Assembly (NCBI GenBank): GCA_024867545.1
Contig: JANFNE010000001.1
Span: 1,426,001-1,490,000, forward strand
Source: Phytopythium helicoides
Taxonomy: Eukaryota > Oomycota > Peronosporomycetes > Pythiales > Pythiaceae
Direction: 5' to 3'
Length of the DNA: 64,000 nt
In this document: positions 10,614 to 22,700 of the stretch, piece after piece
Layout: each line of letters starts with the position of its first letter
Position numbering within the stretch: position 1 is the stretch's first letter
Notes under the pieces: generated by a model
The model's input: the letters and a program-made list of their open reading frames with translations, nothing else
Told to the model about the DNA's origin: nothing
Database searches by the model: none
Translations under genes and position numbers: made by a program

Positions 10614-13600
10614 ATGCAAAGGCTCAACAACAAGGAGTCACCATCATCACCAGCTGCCGCACCTCGACAGCTAGAACCAATCCAATCTTTCCAAGTACAA
10701 CGCGCCAGCACAGCCTCGCCTGTTCTCGGTAGTAAAACGCACCAAGCTTGTGCAAATGGATCGTCAAATCATTGTGTAGAAGATCAGCAAGCAACAGACC
10801 CCACATGGCCAGAGAAAACGTTTGTGCGACCAAGCGTGCTAATTCCTCGTCCGTTGTTGCAGCAGCACCGTTGTAGCTCAGGGCAAAAGTATTTGGTAAC
10901 TGAACTGACAATTGCTCAGCACCGAACATCAACATCTGTGAGTTCTTCATCGAAGAGGGACTCGCGGAAGTTAACGGACACTTCTTCCTTAGGTAAAGTT
11001 GGCAATAAGACTAGAGAAGAAGAACACCGTGAGCCACGCCACACCAGCATTAGTGAAAATGCTGACAGTGCTAGTTGTCCTTCTGGTCCTACTGACGTTG
11101 AAAAGCGACAGTTGCAGAAGATGTTTCGAGATACCCTCGGTTCTCTTATCTACGAAGACGGCGGGAAGCAGTTTCACGGGCGGGTTGATAAGCGCGGTCT
11201 TACTCCCTTCGTCACGTTTACCAGTACGGAGACGCCTCCAAGTGAAGCAAAGAACCCCCTTTTATCTTCGAAGCAGACAACAACATGCGGATTTTGCAAC
11301 TCCACGAAGCTAGTCTGGATTTTGCAGTGCGCGTTTTGTGGATCTTCACGAATGAGCGACGCTCCGCGACTCAAGTATCTCATTGACATGATCCTTACAA
11401 TGGAGCCCCTCATCAAGCCAGACCAGGTATATATCGTGAAATTTGCTCTCTCTCTCTCTCTCATCCGTTCACCTTTACTAATGTGCGCTGGTGTTTCACA
11501 GCTAGGGAAGAAGATATTGGACTATGCGAGGTTTGATCGGGTTGCAATGAGGGTAGAAGGGAAGTTAAAGGAAGCTGGACTAGTACGAGCGAGGACAGCT
11601 ATCATGATGATGAGCCGCACGATAAATTTGCTGCGGGAACAAATGGTTCGAATAGTATTTCGTGCGTGGAAGCATTGCAATGCTAGCGATATGCTGCATG
11701 CCGCAACGATAGCTCGGATGATCCGGATAAATGACCTTCAAGTGAAAGATAAAAATCGACAAATCGCATTCCAGCTTTGGAGAGGCCATGTCGCTCGAAT
11801 CACTGACGAGAGGGCTCAAAAGTTGATTATTGCGTCGAAACGGTACGGTGTTGGCGCTGCTGCGGGAAAGTGGATAATGCTTACTTTTTACATATCAGGA
11901 ATGAGCAAACAAAGCTTCGTCGTATGTGGGGCTACTGGCAAAAATTTATGCGAATGAGAGCAAAGGAGAAGCTTGAGCAGACAAAGCAACACTACGAAAA
12001 AGAGTTGTACGTTCTACCCATTTGTTATTCCATGAGTCACTTCATCGTGAATGACCGTGAGAACATGGATACAGGAATGAGTCTCCGCAGGAATCATTGA
12101 GAGTAAGTGCTTGATTATGAAATCAATTTGCTAGCGCTGTGTATGCCACGTTTAACCGAGGTCATATCTAGGTTATTGAGCGTCTGCAAGAAAATCACCG
12201 CGAGTCTCAAAAGCTGATCTTTGCAGCGGGTGACTCATTGCTGGAAATTTTGCAGCACACCCTTCACTGGGCGGACCGTGATGTCCAAGGTAGGTTAAAG
12301 AGTATTTTCCATCACCCCATAAAACTAACCCTATACGATTTCAATTGAATAGAGGTACTCGCTCTCAAAGACATGTATCCGATCACCGCCGGGTATTTTT
12401 TCGATCAAGCTCACGGACACGCCACGCTCGAAGCATTGAGAAGTGGCCAAATATCCACTGGCTTGGACAACCATCCTATACGTGATGAAGCAGATTCGTT
12501 CGACGACATTTTAGAGCAAACAAAGAAAAAGCTTGGCAGAATGAAGCCGTCCGAATCCCTTATTCAATGGCTCAATTTTCAGCGCAGACGAACGTTTGAG
12601 GCTGCACATAGTGCAGGACAGGCCATACCAAAGCCCCAAGTCATACAGAGTGTAAATAGTAGTAGCGAAGGAGACAAGAACGAGGCCGGAGATGTGCAAC
12701 AACCAGAGAAACCACGGTCAAAGGACAAACAAAAACAATTCAAAGAAGTCAAAGGGCTACAAGAACTGCGAGCTGCTATTTCGAGCCCTGGCGTTATGCT
12801 AAAGCTCCTTTGCCATATGTCACCGGAGGCCCTTGCTGAGTTACAACGCACACGAGATGAGTCAGGAACCGGAAATGCGACCTCTATGGTTGCAGAAACC
12901 TTGACTTCTACAACTCTATCACCCACTGCATTGCTGCAGCTGAAGCAATACTTTAAGATTGCTCAACGCGTGCTTGAGCTACCCCCTGATGTGGTCAGCC
13001 GTGATGCCTTTTTACTGAACGATTTCGACTCACTCTATGCCTACGCGGTATATCTGTACCAACTCCACTCGAATCTCATAGCTCCAGGTTTAGGCTTGTC
13101 TCCAAACTATCGACTAAACTACAACTTCTTCCAGCCACAATGGGAAAAGGTTAAGCAAGCACTTGTCACTGACGAGATGGATCCGTTCGCCCAACAGCAG
13201 TTCTTCATTTTTCTTGCAAAAATCAGGCGTGTTAGCCTTCTTTTCAATCGGTTTGGTGCGATTGGGCGGGCAATCCGACAGATTGCGCAGTGGCACCAGC
13301 AAACCGTCGTCCGTGATACCTACAACGACTTTTCTCGGCGCGTACTGGGGAAAGACTCGAACATCTCTGTTGCGCTAGAAAAAGAAACTTTGGCAGCTTG
13401 GGTATCGCTGCCTTCATCCAAATTGCTCCCGTTGTGCGAGAATGAAGACGAATTCCGTGAAGTCGAGCAAGTCTTCAAGGACAACGTGCTGGATCTTATC
13501 AAGATTTTCCGCATTTACGGTAGCGCAGCTGGTGGTAAAGGGATATTAGAACAAGAGTTTCTCAAAGTGATGACAAAAGCTGGCGTTACAGACAAGAAAA

Positions 13601-14322
13601 ACATCCTCCGGTCGACACTGCAATCGATTTATCAGCAATCACGACAAGTTAGCGACAGCACCGGCTTGACAAGTGGCACTTCATCTGGAATTGCTGCAGG
13701 AACAGCAGCGAATGCTGCTGATATTGATGAGGATGATGACCGAGGAGCCACTCCGAATGAGTTCTTTGAGGCGCTTACCCGAGTAGCCTTCCACAATTTA
13801 CAAAGAAGGAAAGATGCTTCTGCAGCGATTTTGGGAGGGGGCACCTCATTGTTAGCAAGTGTAACCGAGCTGGTGATAGAAAAGGTTGTGCCACTCACCA
13901 AGAAGTTCCAAGAACAAGGACTTGCATTCAAGAAACAAATGATCCACCCCGAGGTTCAAAACGTCTGCAAGGCTCAAGAAAAGAAACTCAAGCGCGTTTT
14001 TGGTGTGTATTCTCAGCGCAACAAAAATCCGAACTCACGAGGGAAGCTGATGGACTTAGGCGACTTTGAGAGCCTGCTCAAGGATCGCCGCCTCATTGAT
14101 GCGCTGTTTCCGCACGGACGCATCAAGCAGCTCGTTGCGTTCGTCCAGCAAGATGGCGAGATTGCAACAACTGCTTCTTCCATCAATGGGTATGAAGCCG
14201 AGTGCGAGTTTGTGTACTCGGAGTTCATCGAAGCGCTTGCAGCGATTGCAGTATATCGGAACGCCAATCCATATCTCCCGTTCGCCAAAAAGCTCGAGAC
14301 ATTTTTTGATGAGAATTTCTAA
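10614..14322 (+). CDS. Sfi1-like repeat and calponin-homology-like protein, six exons
   Basis: Model: 10614-11426, 11502-11842, 11899-12006, 12075-12102, 12172-12289, 12353-14322; 1125 residues, including a 28-nt exon. The N-terminus is disordered and followed by a Cys cluster (CGFCNSTKLVWILQCAFC) resembling a zinc ribbon. Residues about 300-430 carry spaced F/W repeats (VFRAWKH, AFQLWRGHV, MWGYWQKFM) like Sfi1 repeats, which bind centrin. Residues about 520-720 include PSESLIQWLNFQRRR and a later LPPDVVSRDAFLLNDFDSLYAY, resembling parts of calponin-homology domains. Two EF-hand-like helices follow (about 860-885 and 1020-1050), with incomplete calcium loops. A cytoskeletal or basal-body role is inferred. 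An in-frame ATG at 10521 offers a 31-residue longer N-terminus. Domain calls are tentative; the exon chain is well supported by phase. Confidence 0.75.
11446..11462. repeat. CT dinucleotide microsatellite in intron 1
   Basis: A 17-nt run of alternating C and T inside the 75-nt first intron of the Sfi1-like gene. It may serve as the polypyrimidine tract. The intron is in frame and free of stops, so its retention would add 25 residues. Confidence 0.8.
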
Positions 14323-14349
14323 AGGACAGAGACAGTAAATACGATTGAT

Positions 14350-15951
14350 TTAGCCTTGCTTGTTGTCTGGCATCGCTAAACCGACTTCGACGATCCGGCA
14401 GTCCACCCGTGTTTCGGGACCCAGCGAAACTCCTGGTGCTAGCAACTTCTCAACCTCTCCTCCGTCTTCAAAGCTCCCAGGCCAAAATGAGCTGGACTTC
14501 CGAGTAGTGTCCAACCATCCAATCTGCTTTAGCGCAGAAGCTACTAGCGACGAGCAAAAGTATTTGCGCTTTTTTGCTTTCTTTGAAGTCTTCGTGCGAC
14601 CACGTCCGGACGCCGTCGGTGAACTCATGGATTTGCTATACGAGGAACTCGTTGAGCTTGCTGAACCACCGTAGCTGCTCTCAGCAGTCCTGAAATCGGT
14701 TCCCATACCGCCCTCCCGTTTATTGTCATCGCCAGAACTATCGCTGGCACTGGACGCCATCAAGTCCTGGATCGCTCGATCGGATTCCCCGCTAGAGTGC
14801 AAGATCCCGAGGATGCTATACGGGTTCCCCTCGACGCGTTCAACAAATCGACTGAGTTCGTCGACGAGCGAGGGGGTGCGTTCTGCATTGAATCGCCGCA
14901 CAATGATCGAGTTGGATACCTCGCGAGAGTATGCCATGAGACGAAGTTTCAGTGAGTAAACTTGGATGCCGTCGGACGTCGCCTCCATGATTCTCAGGAG
15001 TGATCGGGAAGCACCAGGGACGACAATCCCGACATGGTCATATTTTGATCCTGTGAACTGCGCAGATACAGCCACAAAAAAGAATGAGTGCTACAGTAGT
15101 GGAAGGGATTTCAAGTGTTTTCAACTTACCGTGCGTTGCAAAACACTGGCGCCAAACTTGCATGAAAAAAGTAAGACATCGCCATAGTTGAGGCTGTTGT
15201 GTAATGACGTCACGTGCAACACACCCATACGACTCTGACTTAGCTCTGGATCGCGCGCCGTTGAAACCACACCGAGGAAAGCCAGCAGCAAGACATCGTT
15301 ACTAACAACGGGGTGCATCAACAATCGAAGCAGATAATGCTCGAGGTGCAGTCGCCGTCGGTCGACAAACTCGCCCTCCCGGGGTGTGAACACGTGCTTT
15401 GGGGGTAAAACTGGAAGGGAAACATTCTGCCCAGAGTACTTTTTTGCGAGCTGATCGTGAAGCGTGGCAAACTCCTTGAACCGCCGAGCGAGCTGCCATG
15501 TCATGTCGCTGAAGATTACATCGATGATATAGGCTGTGTACTCTCGTTGGGTAAGGTCGCTGACCTTGTTCTTGGCATCGGAGATGGTGAGTCGTAACGT
15601 TGGATGAGGCATCTCGTGAGCGGGACGCAGAGCGAGCGTCATTTTCTTGACGCTTGCAAGATCGGGGAGATATGTACCGATTGGTCTTTCCTCGTCTTGA
15701 AGCCATAGCTTTTGCTCTTCGTGCACGAGCATGAACCAGTCCGGGCTTCGGGATGCAAGGTCCTCGAGTTTCAGTGTTGCAAAGTTGGAATGCTTGTCAC
15801 TCCGAAGCTCATTCGCAGCACCCCTGTCGTTCCGGAGGAGGTCGATGTGATATTTTCGCATTTGCTGGATGGCATCAAATTTGATGCGATGCACAGAGAT
15901 GGTATCGAGCGATGAAGATCCTAGCGGAATCGAAGCAGATATACTGCGCAA
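14350..15951 (-). CDS. PX domain fused to a permuted NlpC/P60-like (YiiX-type) domain, two exons
   Basis: Model: 15951-15130 and 15057-14350 with a 72-nt intron; 509 residues. Residues about 105-240 form a PX domain: LRLTISDAKNK, WQLARRFKEFATLHDQLAKKY, LPVLPPKHVF, then EHYLLRLLMHPVV. From about 255 onward the order GDVLLFSCKFG, then KYDHVGIVVPG, then YFCSSLVASAL matches a circularly permuted papain-like NlpC/P60 domain, with His in YDHVG and the likely nucleophile Cys in YFCS about 150 residues later. Such enzymes hydrolyse peptide, lipid or ester bonds; the substrate here is unknown. A Ser-rich insert and a basic KKAKKRK stretch precede the Cys. The PX domain suggests delivery to a phosphoinositide membrane. 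Convergent with the Sfi1-like gene, 27 nt apart. Confidence 0.82.
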
Positions 15952-16200
15952 TACAAGCCCCGTACACGGTCGACAAGAATGTTGACATCAGTGGTTGTAC
16001 ACACTGTTTCCGTTTCCAATCTCAGTAGACGCACCTCGCTCCATCCTCTGCGGTAATCCTGATGGCCAGGATCGTCAAAGTGACTGGAGCGGAGACGGGC
16101 GACTGAGATTGTTCGTGTGAAATGACAATAAAACACGTCAATAAGGAGCTGTGCGTTAATACAGAGAGCGCAGGTGCGCACCCAAAACATGCATCAAGAA

Positions 16201-16958
16201 TCAGTGCGTTACTTTGACAGTTGTTGATGTCACTCCCACGTTGTTGGATGAGAAGGCGCTCTGGGCAGATCGAACACTGTGCTGCTGTGGAGATCCCTGG
16301 TCAATCGAGGGAGGCAAGTTCTCCGAGTCCGAGTCGCTGTCCTCCGATCCGCTCGATGCAAAGCGCAGGAACGCTGACGAGAGATATTATGAACAGCACG
16401 AATTAGTTCAGCAGCACCTTGTCGGTTCATCCAACGCATTTACTCACCAAGCTGGCTGTTGATGTCGTTCGATGGGGCCTTGGGATCTGCTGCAGTCGCT
16501 TCGGCACCGCGCTTTGCACCGTTCACGCTCTGCAGCTTTTTGGCGAGCAGCAAGCAGCGCACCCACTCTTCTCTGTCGTCCTCACTCTCAGCGTCGAAGC
16601 GGAACTCTTGGGCCTTGGGCTGCTCCGTGGTGACAACAAACACATGTCTTGGCGCACCGCCTCGGTCGTTGCCGTGGCTCACTCGACGCGCAGCAGCTGC
16701 GCTCTTCTCGGCCTCTGCGTCCACCTTACGAACGGCCGAAATGTTCTCCACGAGGCACAAGTCCATCCACATCTTGAGCGAGTTGCGGCGCTTGCGCGGC
16801 GTCACGCTCACGGCAGTAGGCGCGTCGGCGTCGGGGTCCACCACGAGCGCGTGCGAGAGCAGCACCAGCTTGATGGACACCCAGCCGCCGTACGTGGCGC
16901 TGAACTGGCGGAGCCTCCCGCGGCGTAGACACTCAGGCACGAGGAAATTGCTTGCCAT
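16201..16958 (-). CDS. Small PH-domain protein, two exons
   Basis: Model: 16958-16448 and 16373-16201 with a 74-nt GTGAGT..AG intron; 227 residues. Residues about 10-145 form one PH domain: RLRQFSATYGGWVSIKLVLLSHALVV, a basic insert, MWMDLCLVENISAV, then HVFVVTTEQPKAQEFRF and the closing Trp helix DREEWVRCLLLAKKL. The tail is rich in Ser, Asp and Gln (GSEDSDSDSENL) and looks disordered. Phosphoinositide or protein binding is inferred; nothing narrower can be said. The start ATG is the first in the frame after the GC-rich upstream region. Confidence 0.8.
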
Positions 16959-17342
16959 GTCGGCCTTTCTCGGTCGATTGCGAGCGCTACAGGCGGCCTA
17001 TGGAGCTCGCGAGACCTGCGATCGGATGCGCACGGCGTCGAGCGTAACAGGGAGGGTGGGGAAGGGCGTCGCACGGTCGGAGAGCCGTCTCGAGCCGCCA
17101 GGAAGGCGGCGACACCACGTCACCTAAGCGTCCCAACGCGTCTTCGCTCGATCGTCTTCTGACCCTGGTGACTTTTTTCTGATATTTTTTCTGAGCGATG
17201 CGATTGGATGAAAACACGACCAATCAGCGTGCGCCGTGGGGCTTCGCGCCGGGTCGCTTACGAGGTACCGCGCGCGCCAATCAGCGTGCAGGACCGTATA
17301 GAAACGTTTCCAACCGGCCCATATACTGAATCCTATATACTT
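16959..17342. other. Intergenic with two CCAAT-containing repeats
   Basis: This lies between the start of the PH gene and the stop of RNase H2A, both on the minus strand, so it holds the PH promoter. The string ccaatcagcgtgc occurs twice, near 17219 and 17278. CCAAT boxes on either strand recur in other promoters of this window. No coding frame is supported. Confidence 0.5.
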
Positions 17343-18577
17343 TTAGAAGTCTGTGACGTGGTGCAGCTGCCGGTGGGTGAAGAAGTCGGCGCGTGCACTC
17401 GCCTTGGGCTTGCTCGGCTTGGCCTGCAGGAACGATGTGATGGACTGCGTGCCGACGGGAGCAGAGGCCTGCAGTGTGTACATAATTAGTGATGCATGCA
17501 ATGGGGGGGAGAAGCAAAGCACACGACGAGGTTCAACCTTGTCGAGCTCCTTGTCGTGCGGCCACTCGACCTTGACGGCTTTCGTCAGGAACGGGTCGAT
17601 CGTGCCCCAGCTGAAGCGCACAATGTTGGGGAATGCAAACACGTCGTCCATGTGCTCCGTCAGCCATGCCTTGGTTCTGCAGTGCAAAACGGAAGAGCAC
17701 GTAAGATCGAGGTGCATGCTGCTGCTAAAACTGATGAGCGCACCGTGGGTCGCTGGGGTACCCCGAGCCAAAGTCGGTGGGCAGGTTCAGCACCGGTCCC
17801 TCCCACTTCCAGTCCGAGATGATCTGGTCGCGCGTGACCTTGGCCGCGATACTCGCAGCGCTGACAACCTGTTTTGTGAGATGGCGTCGTAAGAACATGC
17901 CCAGCGAGCCATGACTCACACGTGGCAAGCACTTCACCTTGAACAGACTGTCGGCCTTCTTCTCGACGCGGAACTGGATGGTGCCGTGGAACTGCTTGGT
18001 GAGGAACGTCTGGTACCAGCGCGGGTCGCCAACCGTGTCCACAAACACCTGCGTCACGTTCACACCGCGCGCCTGCACGGCTCGTATCATCTGGATGGCC
18101 GCGTCGCGCGAGATCTCGTTCAGGTTGCTCGTCTGCCGCTGCATTTTGTCCGAGATCTCAGCCGCCGAGATGACGCGCACCACCCAGCTACGCCGCATTT
18201 CGTCAGCTCAACCTCGCTCGAACCCCGCGTCAACGCCACAGGTGCTGCACGCACCCGAGGCCGTCGGTGGTCTTCATCTTGTCGAAGAGTGCCTCGCGGG
18301 TCTCGGCCGCCAGCGCCTTGGAGTCGTCGAAGCCCAGCGCGCTCATAGCCTCGTTGTCCGCCACCGGCCAGTAGGCTGCGCCGTACACCATGGGGCCCAG
18401 CACAGGCCCGCGCCCCGCCTCGTCGATGCCCAGCATCACCGGCGCGCCGTCCGCCACGCAGCGCGCGGGCACCGCGCTCTCCACCAGCTGCGAAGCCTGC
18501 AGCGACGGCTCCATCTCGGTCATTGCTGCTTCGCACTCTGCGAGAGTGCGTCGACTTGATTCTAGTATACTATTCAA
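17343..18577 (-). CDS. RNASEH2A: Ribonuclease H2 subunit A, five exons
   Basis: Model, in transcription order: 18577-18255, 18187-17920, 17868-17744, 17676-17538, 17468-17343; introns 67, 51, 67 and 69 nt; 326 residues. This is the catalytic subunit of RNase H2, which cuts RNA-DNA hybrids and single ribonucleotides in nuclear DNA. Catalytic residues are visible: GIDEAGRGPVLG (Asp52, Glu53), VDTVGDP (Asp158) and the Asp of GYPSDP. FDDSKAL and VVSAASIAAKVTRDQ are family hallmarks. The C-terminus ITSFLQ..DFFTHRQLHHVTDF lies where partner subunits bind in other eukaryotes. The last donor (GTTGAA) is unusual, but removing this in-frame 69-nt stretch restores family length. Translation may instead begin at Met19 (18523), because the first codons overlap a palindrome that looks like promoter sequence. 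Confidence 0.95.
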
Positions 18578-18815
18578 ATCTCTAGTCAGATCGTTCCCGC
18601 CAAAATTTCATATTGTTTTTTCGTATAGTATACTATATCCTTGATAAAGACACGTCGCCTCGTGACGCGCGACTACGTGTTTTGAAATTATCCTATTACT
18701 CTATACGCATATTGTCTAAATTATTAAAGCCAATCACAGCGCGTTGTAAGTTAGATTTCAGCCAATGGCAATTCAGAACTGCGCTTCCGACCCACCCGAA
18801 AGGCGAGGATTCCTC
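18578..18815. promoter_or_regulatory. Divergent promoter of RNase H2A and RING gene
   Basis: This AT-rich stretch separates divergent starts. The palindrome tatagtatactata lies at 18624-18637, and its 10-nt core tagtatacta recurs at 18563-18572, inside the annotated first codons of RNase H2A. CCAAT boxes occur near 18731 and 18763. Regulatory function is inferred from symmetry, repetition and position. Confidence 0.5.
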
Positions 18816-19627
18816 ATGGCGGACGCGCTCCCGTGCCTGCTGTGCGAGCGAGCGCTGCCCGCCGAGCCGAGCGCGCGCGCGCTCACCGACTGCGCGCACG
18901 AGTTCTGTCTCTCGTGCCTGTGCCGGGCGCTCGCGGCGCGCAAGAACCGCTGCCCGGCGTGCGGCGCGGCGGTGCGCGCGGTGCACCAGCTGCAGGCGGA
19001 GCAGGCGGCGGCGCCCGCGTCCGTGCGCTTCTGCAACGCCACGTACGTGCTCAACGTGTCCATCTGGGACGTGCAGGACCCTGCGCGCGTGCTGGCGGGG
19101 CTCTTCAACCTGTACGTGGCCGTCAGGGGGCGGTGGAGGTGGTGGGAGTCGAGGAGCTCACCCTTTTACTACTCGGCAGCGAGCACGCGCGGCTCATCCA
19201 CCGCGGCAAGCTGCTCAAGAAGGGCGACGTGTGGCCAGGGACGCTCGTGCAGCTCTTCGGCACCATCAAGAGCTCCTCTGGCGCTGGTGCTGCGGGTAGA
19301 GTGCTGCGTACCAATGCGCAGATCGGGACTGACTGCCGTCTCACGCTGGCGATGATCGCAGGCGGAGGGAATGGCGTGCTCGCTTCGCTGGCGTCGAGCA
19401 CGTCATGGCTGCAGCAGTTTCTAGCTAGCCCTCGAGTGAGGCAGATCCTCTGCTGTCCGTGCAGCGTGCTGCTCGACTTTGTGCGATCGTTATTCGGCGG
19501 TGGAGAGCTAGAACGCGAGCAGCGCGGCTACCGCCGTGTGGCGACGGCGGACGTTGAGGCTGGTCCCAGCTCGCGCTTTCATGAGCCAGGAAGAGTATCT
19601 GCGCCACCGTCTACCGATTCATTGTGA
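18816..19627 (+). CDS. RING finger plus ubiquitin-like domain protein, apparent frameshift
   Basis: Residues 1-60 form a RING: CLLC, then CAHEFC, CLC and CPAC, the C3HC4 pattern of E3 ubiquitin ligases. The frame then changes at the G run 19126-19130. One missing G there gives a continuous 270-residue product reading VEVVGVEELTLLLLGSEHARLIHRGKLLKKG, a ubiquitin-like beta-grasp segment. A Cys-rich hydrophobic stretch (ILCCPCSVLLDFVRSLF) may associate with membrane, and the tail is disordered. The second frame stays open for 160 codons with strong GC3, so it is coding. A sequencing error in the homopolymer is more likely than a real break. The start ATG at 18816 is chosen because it is followed directly by the RING; an in-frame ATG at 18765 lies upstream. 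Confidence 0.78.
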
Positions 19628-19738
19628 GCTGTTGGGGTTGGTTTCGGATAATAGTGACTTCTGTATTGGACGTTGTCACGTCATCTCTACTTCGGAATGG
19701 AAATCATGATCGTGACTCCAAGTCGTCGGAAGAGCTGT

Positions 19739-22700
19739 TCACATGCGGTCGTAGCCAACAGCGCCGTGCTCAAGTGCGACCAGCAGCTTCTGCTTCAGCT
19801 GTGCCTCCGTCGGGTAGTCTGGAATGATGAGCCGGCGGTCACTGTACACAACCATTTCGCATTAAGTCCAAGAACAAGCTGGTTGTAAACTTCGCCGCGA
19901 ACGCACCAGGTGTTAGCCATCGGACACTGGTTCGGCTCCATTCGAGGGTCTACATCAATATACCAGCATGCTGTGTCCTAGAGTCAATAATAATAAAAAA
20001 AAAAAGAAACCATAAGTCATCTACAACAGCATTAATCAGCTTCACGACGCCACGCACCGCATTCATCGACCGATGCTTGGACTCAAATCCAAACACAGGC
20101 GGTAGAGGCGAACCCGACCAAAACGTCAACAGCTGAGCGCGCTGCGACTGATCAAAATGCTCGACGACTTCCCAAAACCGCTGGATTACCCCATGAGCTG
20201 GTGATGCCCCCCGGGAGTACAGCACGCTTTTCTTGAGACTCTCAATGTCGATGTTGCGCTCGCCGCGGACAACACGCCGAAGTTCTGCGGGTTGAAAGAG
20301 TCGCAGATCCGGGCGACGGATGGTATCCAAAAGCCCTTCTCGGATCTTCTCATAGAGCCCGAGCTCTGTGCCAAAGAAGTATTGGTTCGCGCGAAGCTCC
20401 ACATACTTGGCTTTATTGGCATTTGTCACTCTCTCCTGCCCCATGTTGCTCTGTAGTTCCACCTCCATGGTTACTGTCTCGATCTTGGTCTTTGCTTCGG
20501 CATCGGATACAACATCCACCTCAGAAGTATGCTCAAATTGCAAGTCCAATGGCTCAGCGTCAAAATCGTGGTCAAGAATCTGCTGCAGGCTGCGCGCAAA
20601 TACGTCGTTGCCTTCACACTGGTCTTGCCAGGTCAGCTTTTTGCTGCACATGAATTTCCAAAACGAAAGCGGGAAGCTCGAGTCCAGAGGCTGGTGGTTG
20701 CGGATCGCCAGACCCAGTAGCCTCCCAACGCACTGATAAATCTTCTTTAGAGAGTCTTCACGCGCTTTATCGACCACGAGGTCCTTTAATGCTAGTGATA
20801 GCTCCCCATTCGCGCGCTTCCCATCCAGAACTGCTTTTGTTACCAACGGACGGCGGCGAGTGATGCGAAGGTCATCGCTACGCTTATTGGTGGCGTCGAT
20901 GAGCTCGAACAGAGGAAAGAGCGATGTCATTTCGTTCGTCTTGGGCTTCTCTTCGCGTTTGTTTTTCTTTCGTCCGACGCGACTCCCACTTCCATGTGGT
21001 GAAGTCTGAGCACGGGCGTCTTCAAGCCACTTCGACCCAATCTCGCTAACATGCTGAGCTGGCTTACTCTTTGTGAGACCTCCATTTCCTGTGAGGTTGT
21101 ACTCAGGGTTGAAGAAACATGACTGCACAATCTGAAAAAACTCGCGCACAACGCCAATACCCACACCGGGCTCGTTGATAAGGGTCACATTGAGCTCGCC
21201 CTTGAGGTGGCGCGCACCAGCACTCAGCACCTGTTGTAGAATGAAGTCCACATAATTGGCCCCCGATGCTCGACTGATTGACACCGACACCGATCCATTA
21301 TGCTCTTCCGCAAGAACACCGAGGTAGTCCACTTTGTGCTCGAGGCGTACGAGGCCATTGCCCGCTGCCGCAAGAGCGTACAAGTCGACTCCCAGAATCT
21401 TGGGGTCGGACCGAAGCAGCATATCCACTTTATCCTTAAGCGGCTCCAACTTCTCAATGAACGAAGACGGGAGTGGAAAGGCATTCGACACTGTCTGAAG
21501 CAATCGTACTTGTGCCACAACGTACTCGTCGACCCGCTTCTTGGTCGCCTCCTGCTTTACAAAAGTCTTCATAATCTGGATGAAAACAGTTCATCAAAGT
21601 CAAGATCACTCCAAACTATACGAAGACGCAATCACCTGCTACTTACCCTGAAAAGCTTGTTGAGGGCACTGCTTGCGTTTTGGTCAAACGCTACTTGGAG
21701 CTGCTCATAGATCTGCAGGATATGAAGGATCAGCGAGAACCGCTGAGGAGATGCAATCGCGTCATCTAGGTTCTCAAGACCAGCTCGAAGCATCGACCAC
21801 AAATTTGTGACGGGAGCAACTGCGCGGCGAAAGCTCTCTGACACATTTAGCGACTCGGGTGTGCCTTCCTTCGCACTATCTTCGATAATTGTACGCGCAT
21901 ACGGGACAAAAAACTGCAGAAAGTGCTCGAAAAGTGCAATCATCAAGTGGAACTCGATCTCTTCGTCATAGCTTTCGTCTTCCTCGATGTCAGTTCGGTC
22001 GAAGATGCTGAACAGTAGTTTAACGCCTAACACAGCAATGAAGGACCGATTGAGCATTGAGCATTCTGCAACCAGAACACCTGCAATGTGTTGCAGTACG
22101 TACCAGAGCGGTATAGCGTCTCGTTGATACGGCGGTAAAAAGAAATCTTCGAGCACTGCTCCAATGGTGGCCGGCTGTCTTCTGCAAGAGGCTTGATCCC
22201 TTCGTACGGACCAAGTGCGCTCATCAAGATAATAGACCACACTTTGAGCCGCCTTGAAAGACTTCGATGGGACATCAGCGTCTCATAGATCGCTAAGAAA
22301 GCAGCTGGCGATAACGCTGGCACTGAAGCTTGAGGAGGTGCAACAGCATCGCCGCCCAGTGGCGTACCAGTCTGTCGCTTTTTCTCGGGCCTCAACTCGC
22401 CGTAAACAGCCCGTTGCCACAGATTCCGGTACTCTTTCGGATTCTTTACAGCGAGCGGATACATACCAGTAACGCTGTATAACAGCCCATCGAGATACAC
22501 CGGCTTCTCTGGGTGCTCGGCCGGGATCTCTGCGATCTAAAGAGCCGTTCTATGAGCATCACGAGAGATGCCATCACGCACAATTGCTGAAACCCAAGCT
22601 TACCTCGTTGGCAATCTTCACAACACCAAACTCAGCCAATATAAGGCTCTTGATGTAAATCGCACGCACACCATTATCTCCCTTTCTCGAAAAGATGGCA

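Noticed and set aside
16459..17127. 222-codon plus-strand frame
   Set aside because: Antisense to the PH-domain gene, whose minus-strand frame and splice site are well supported.
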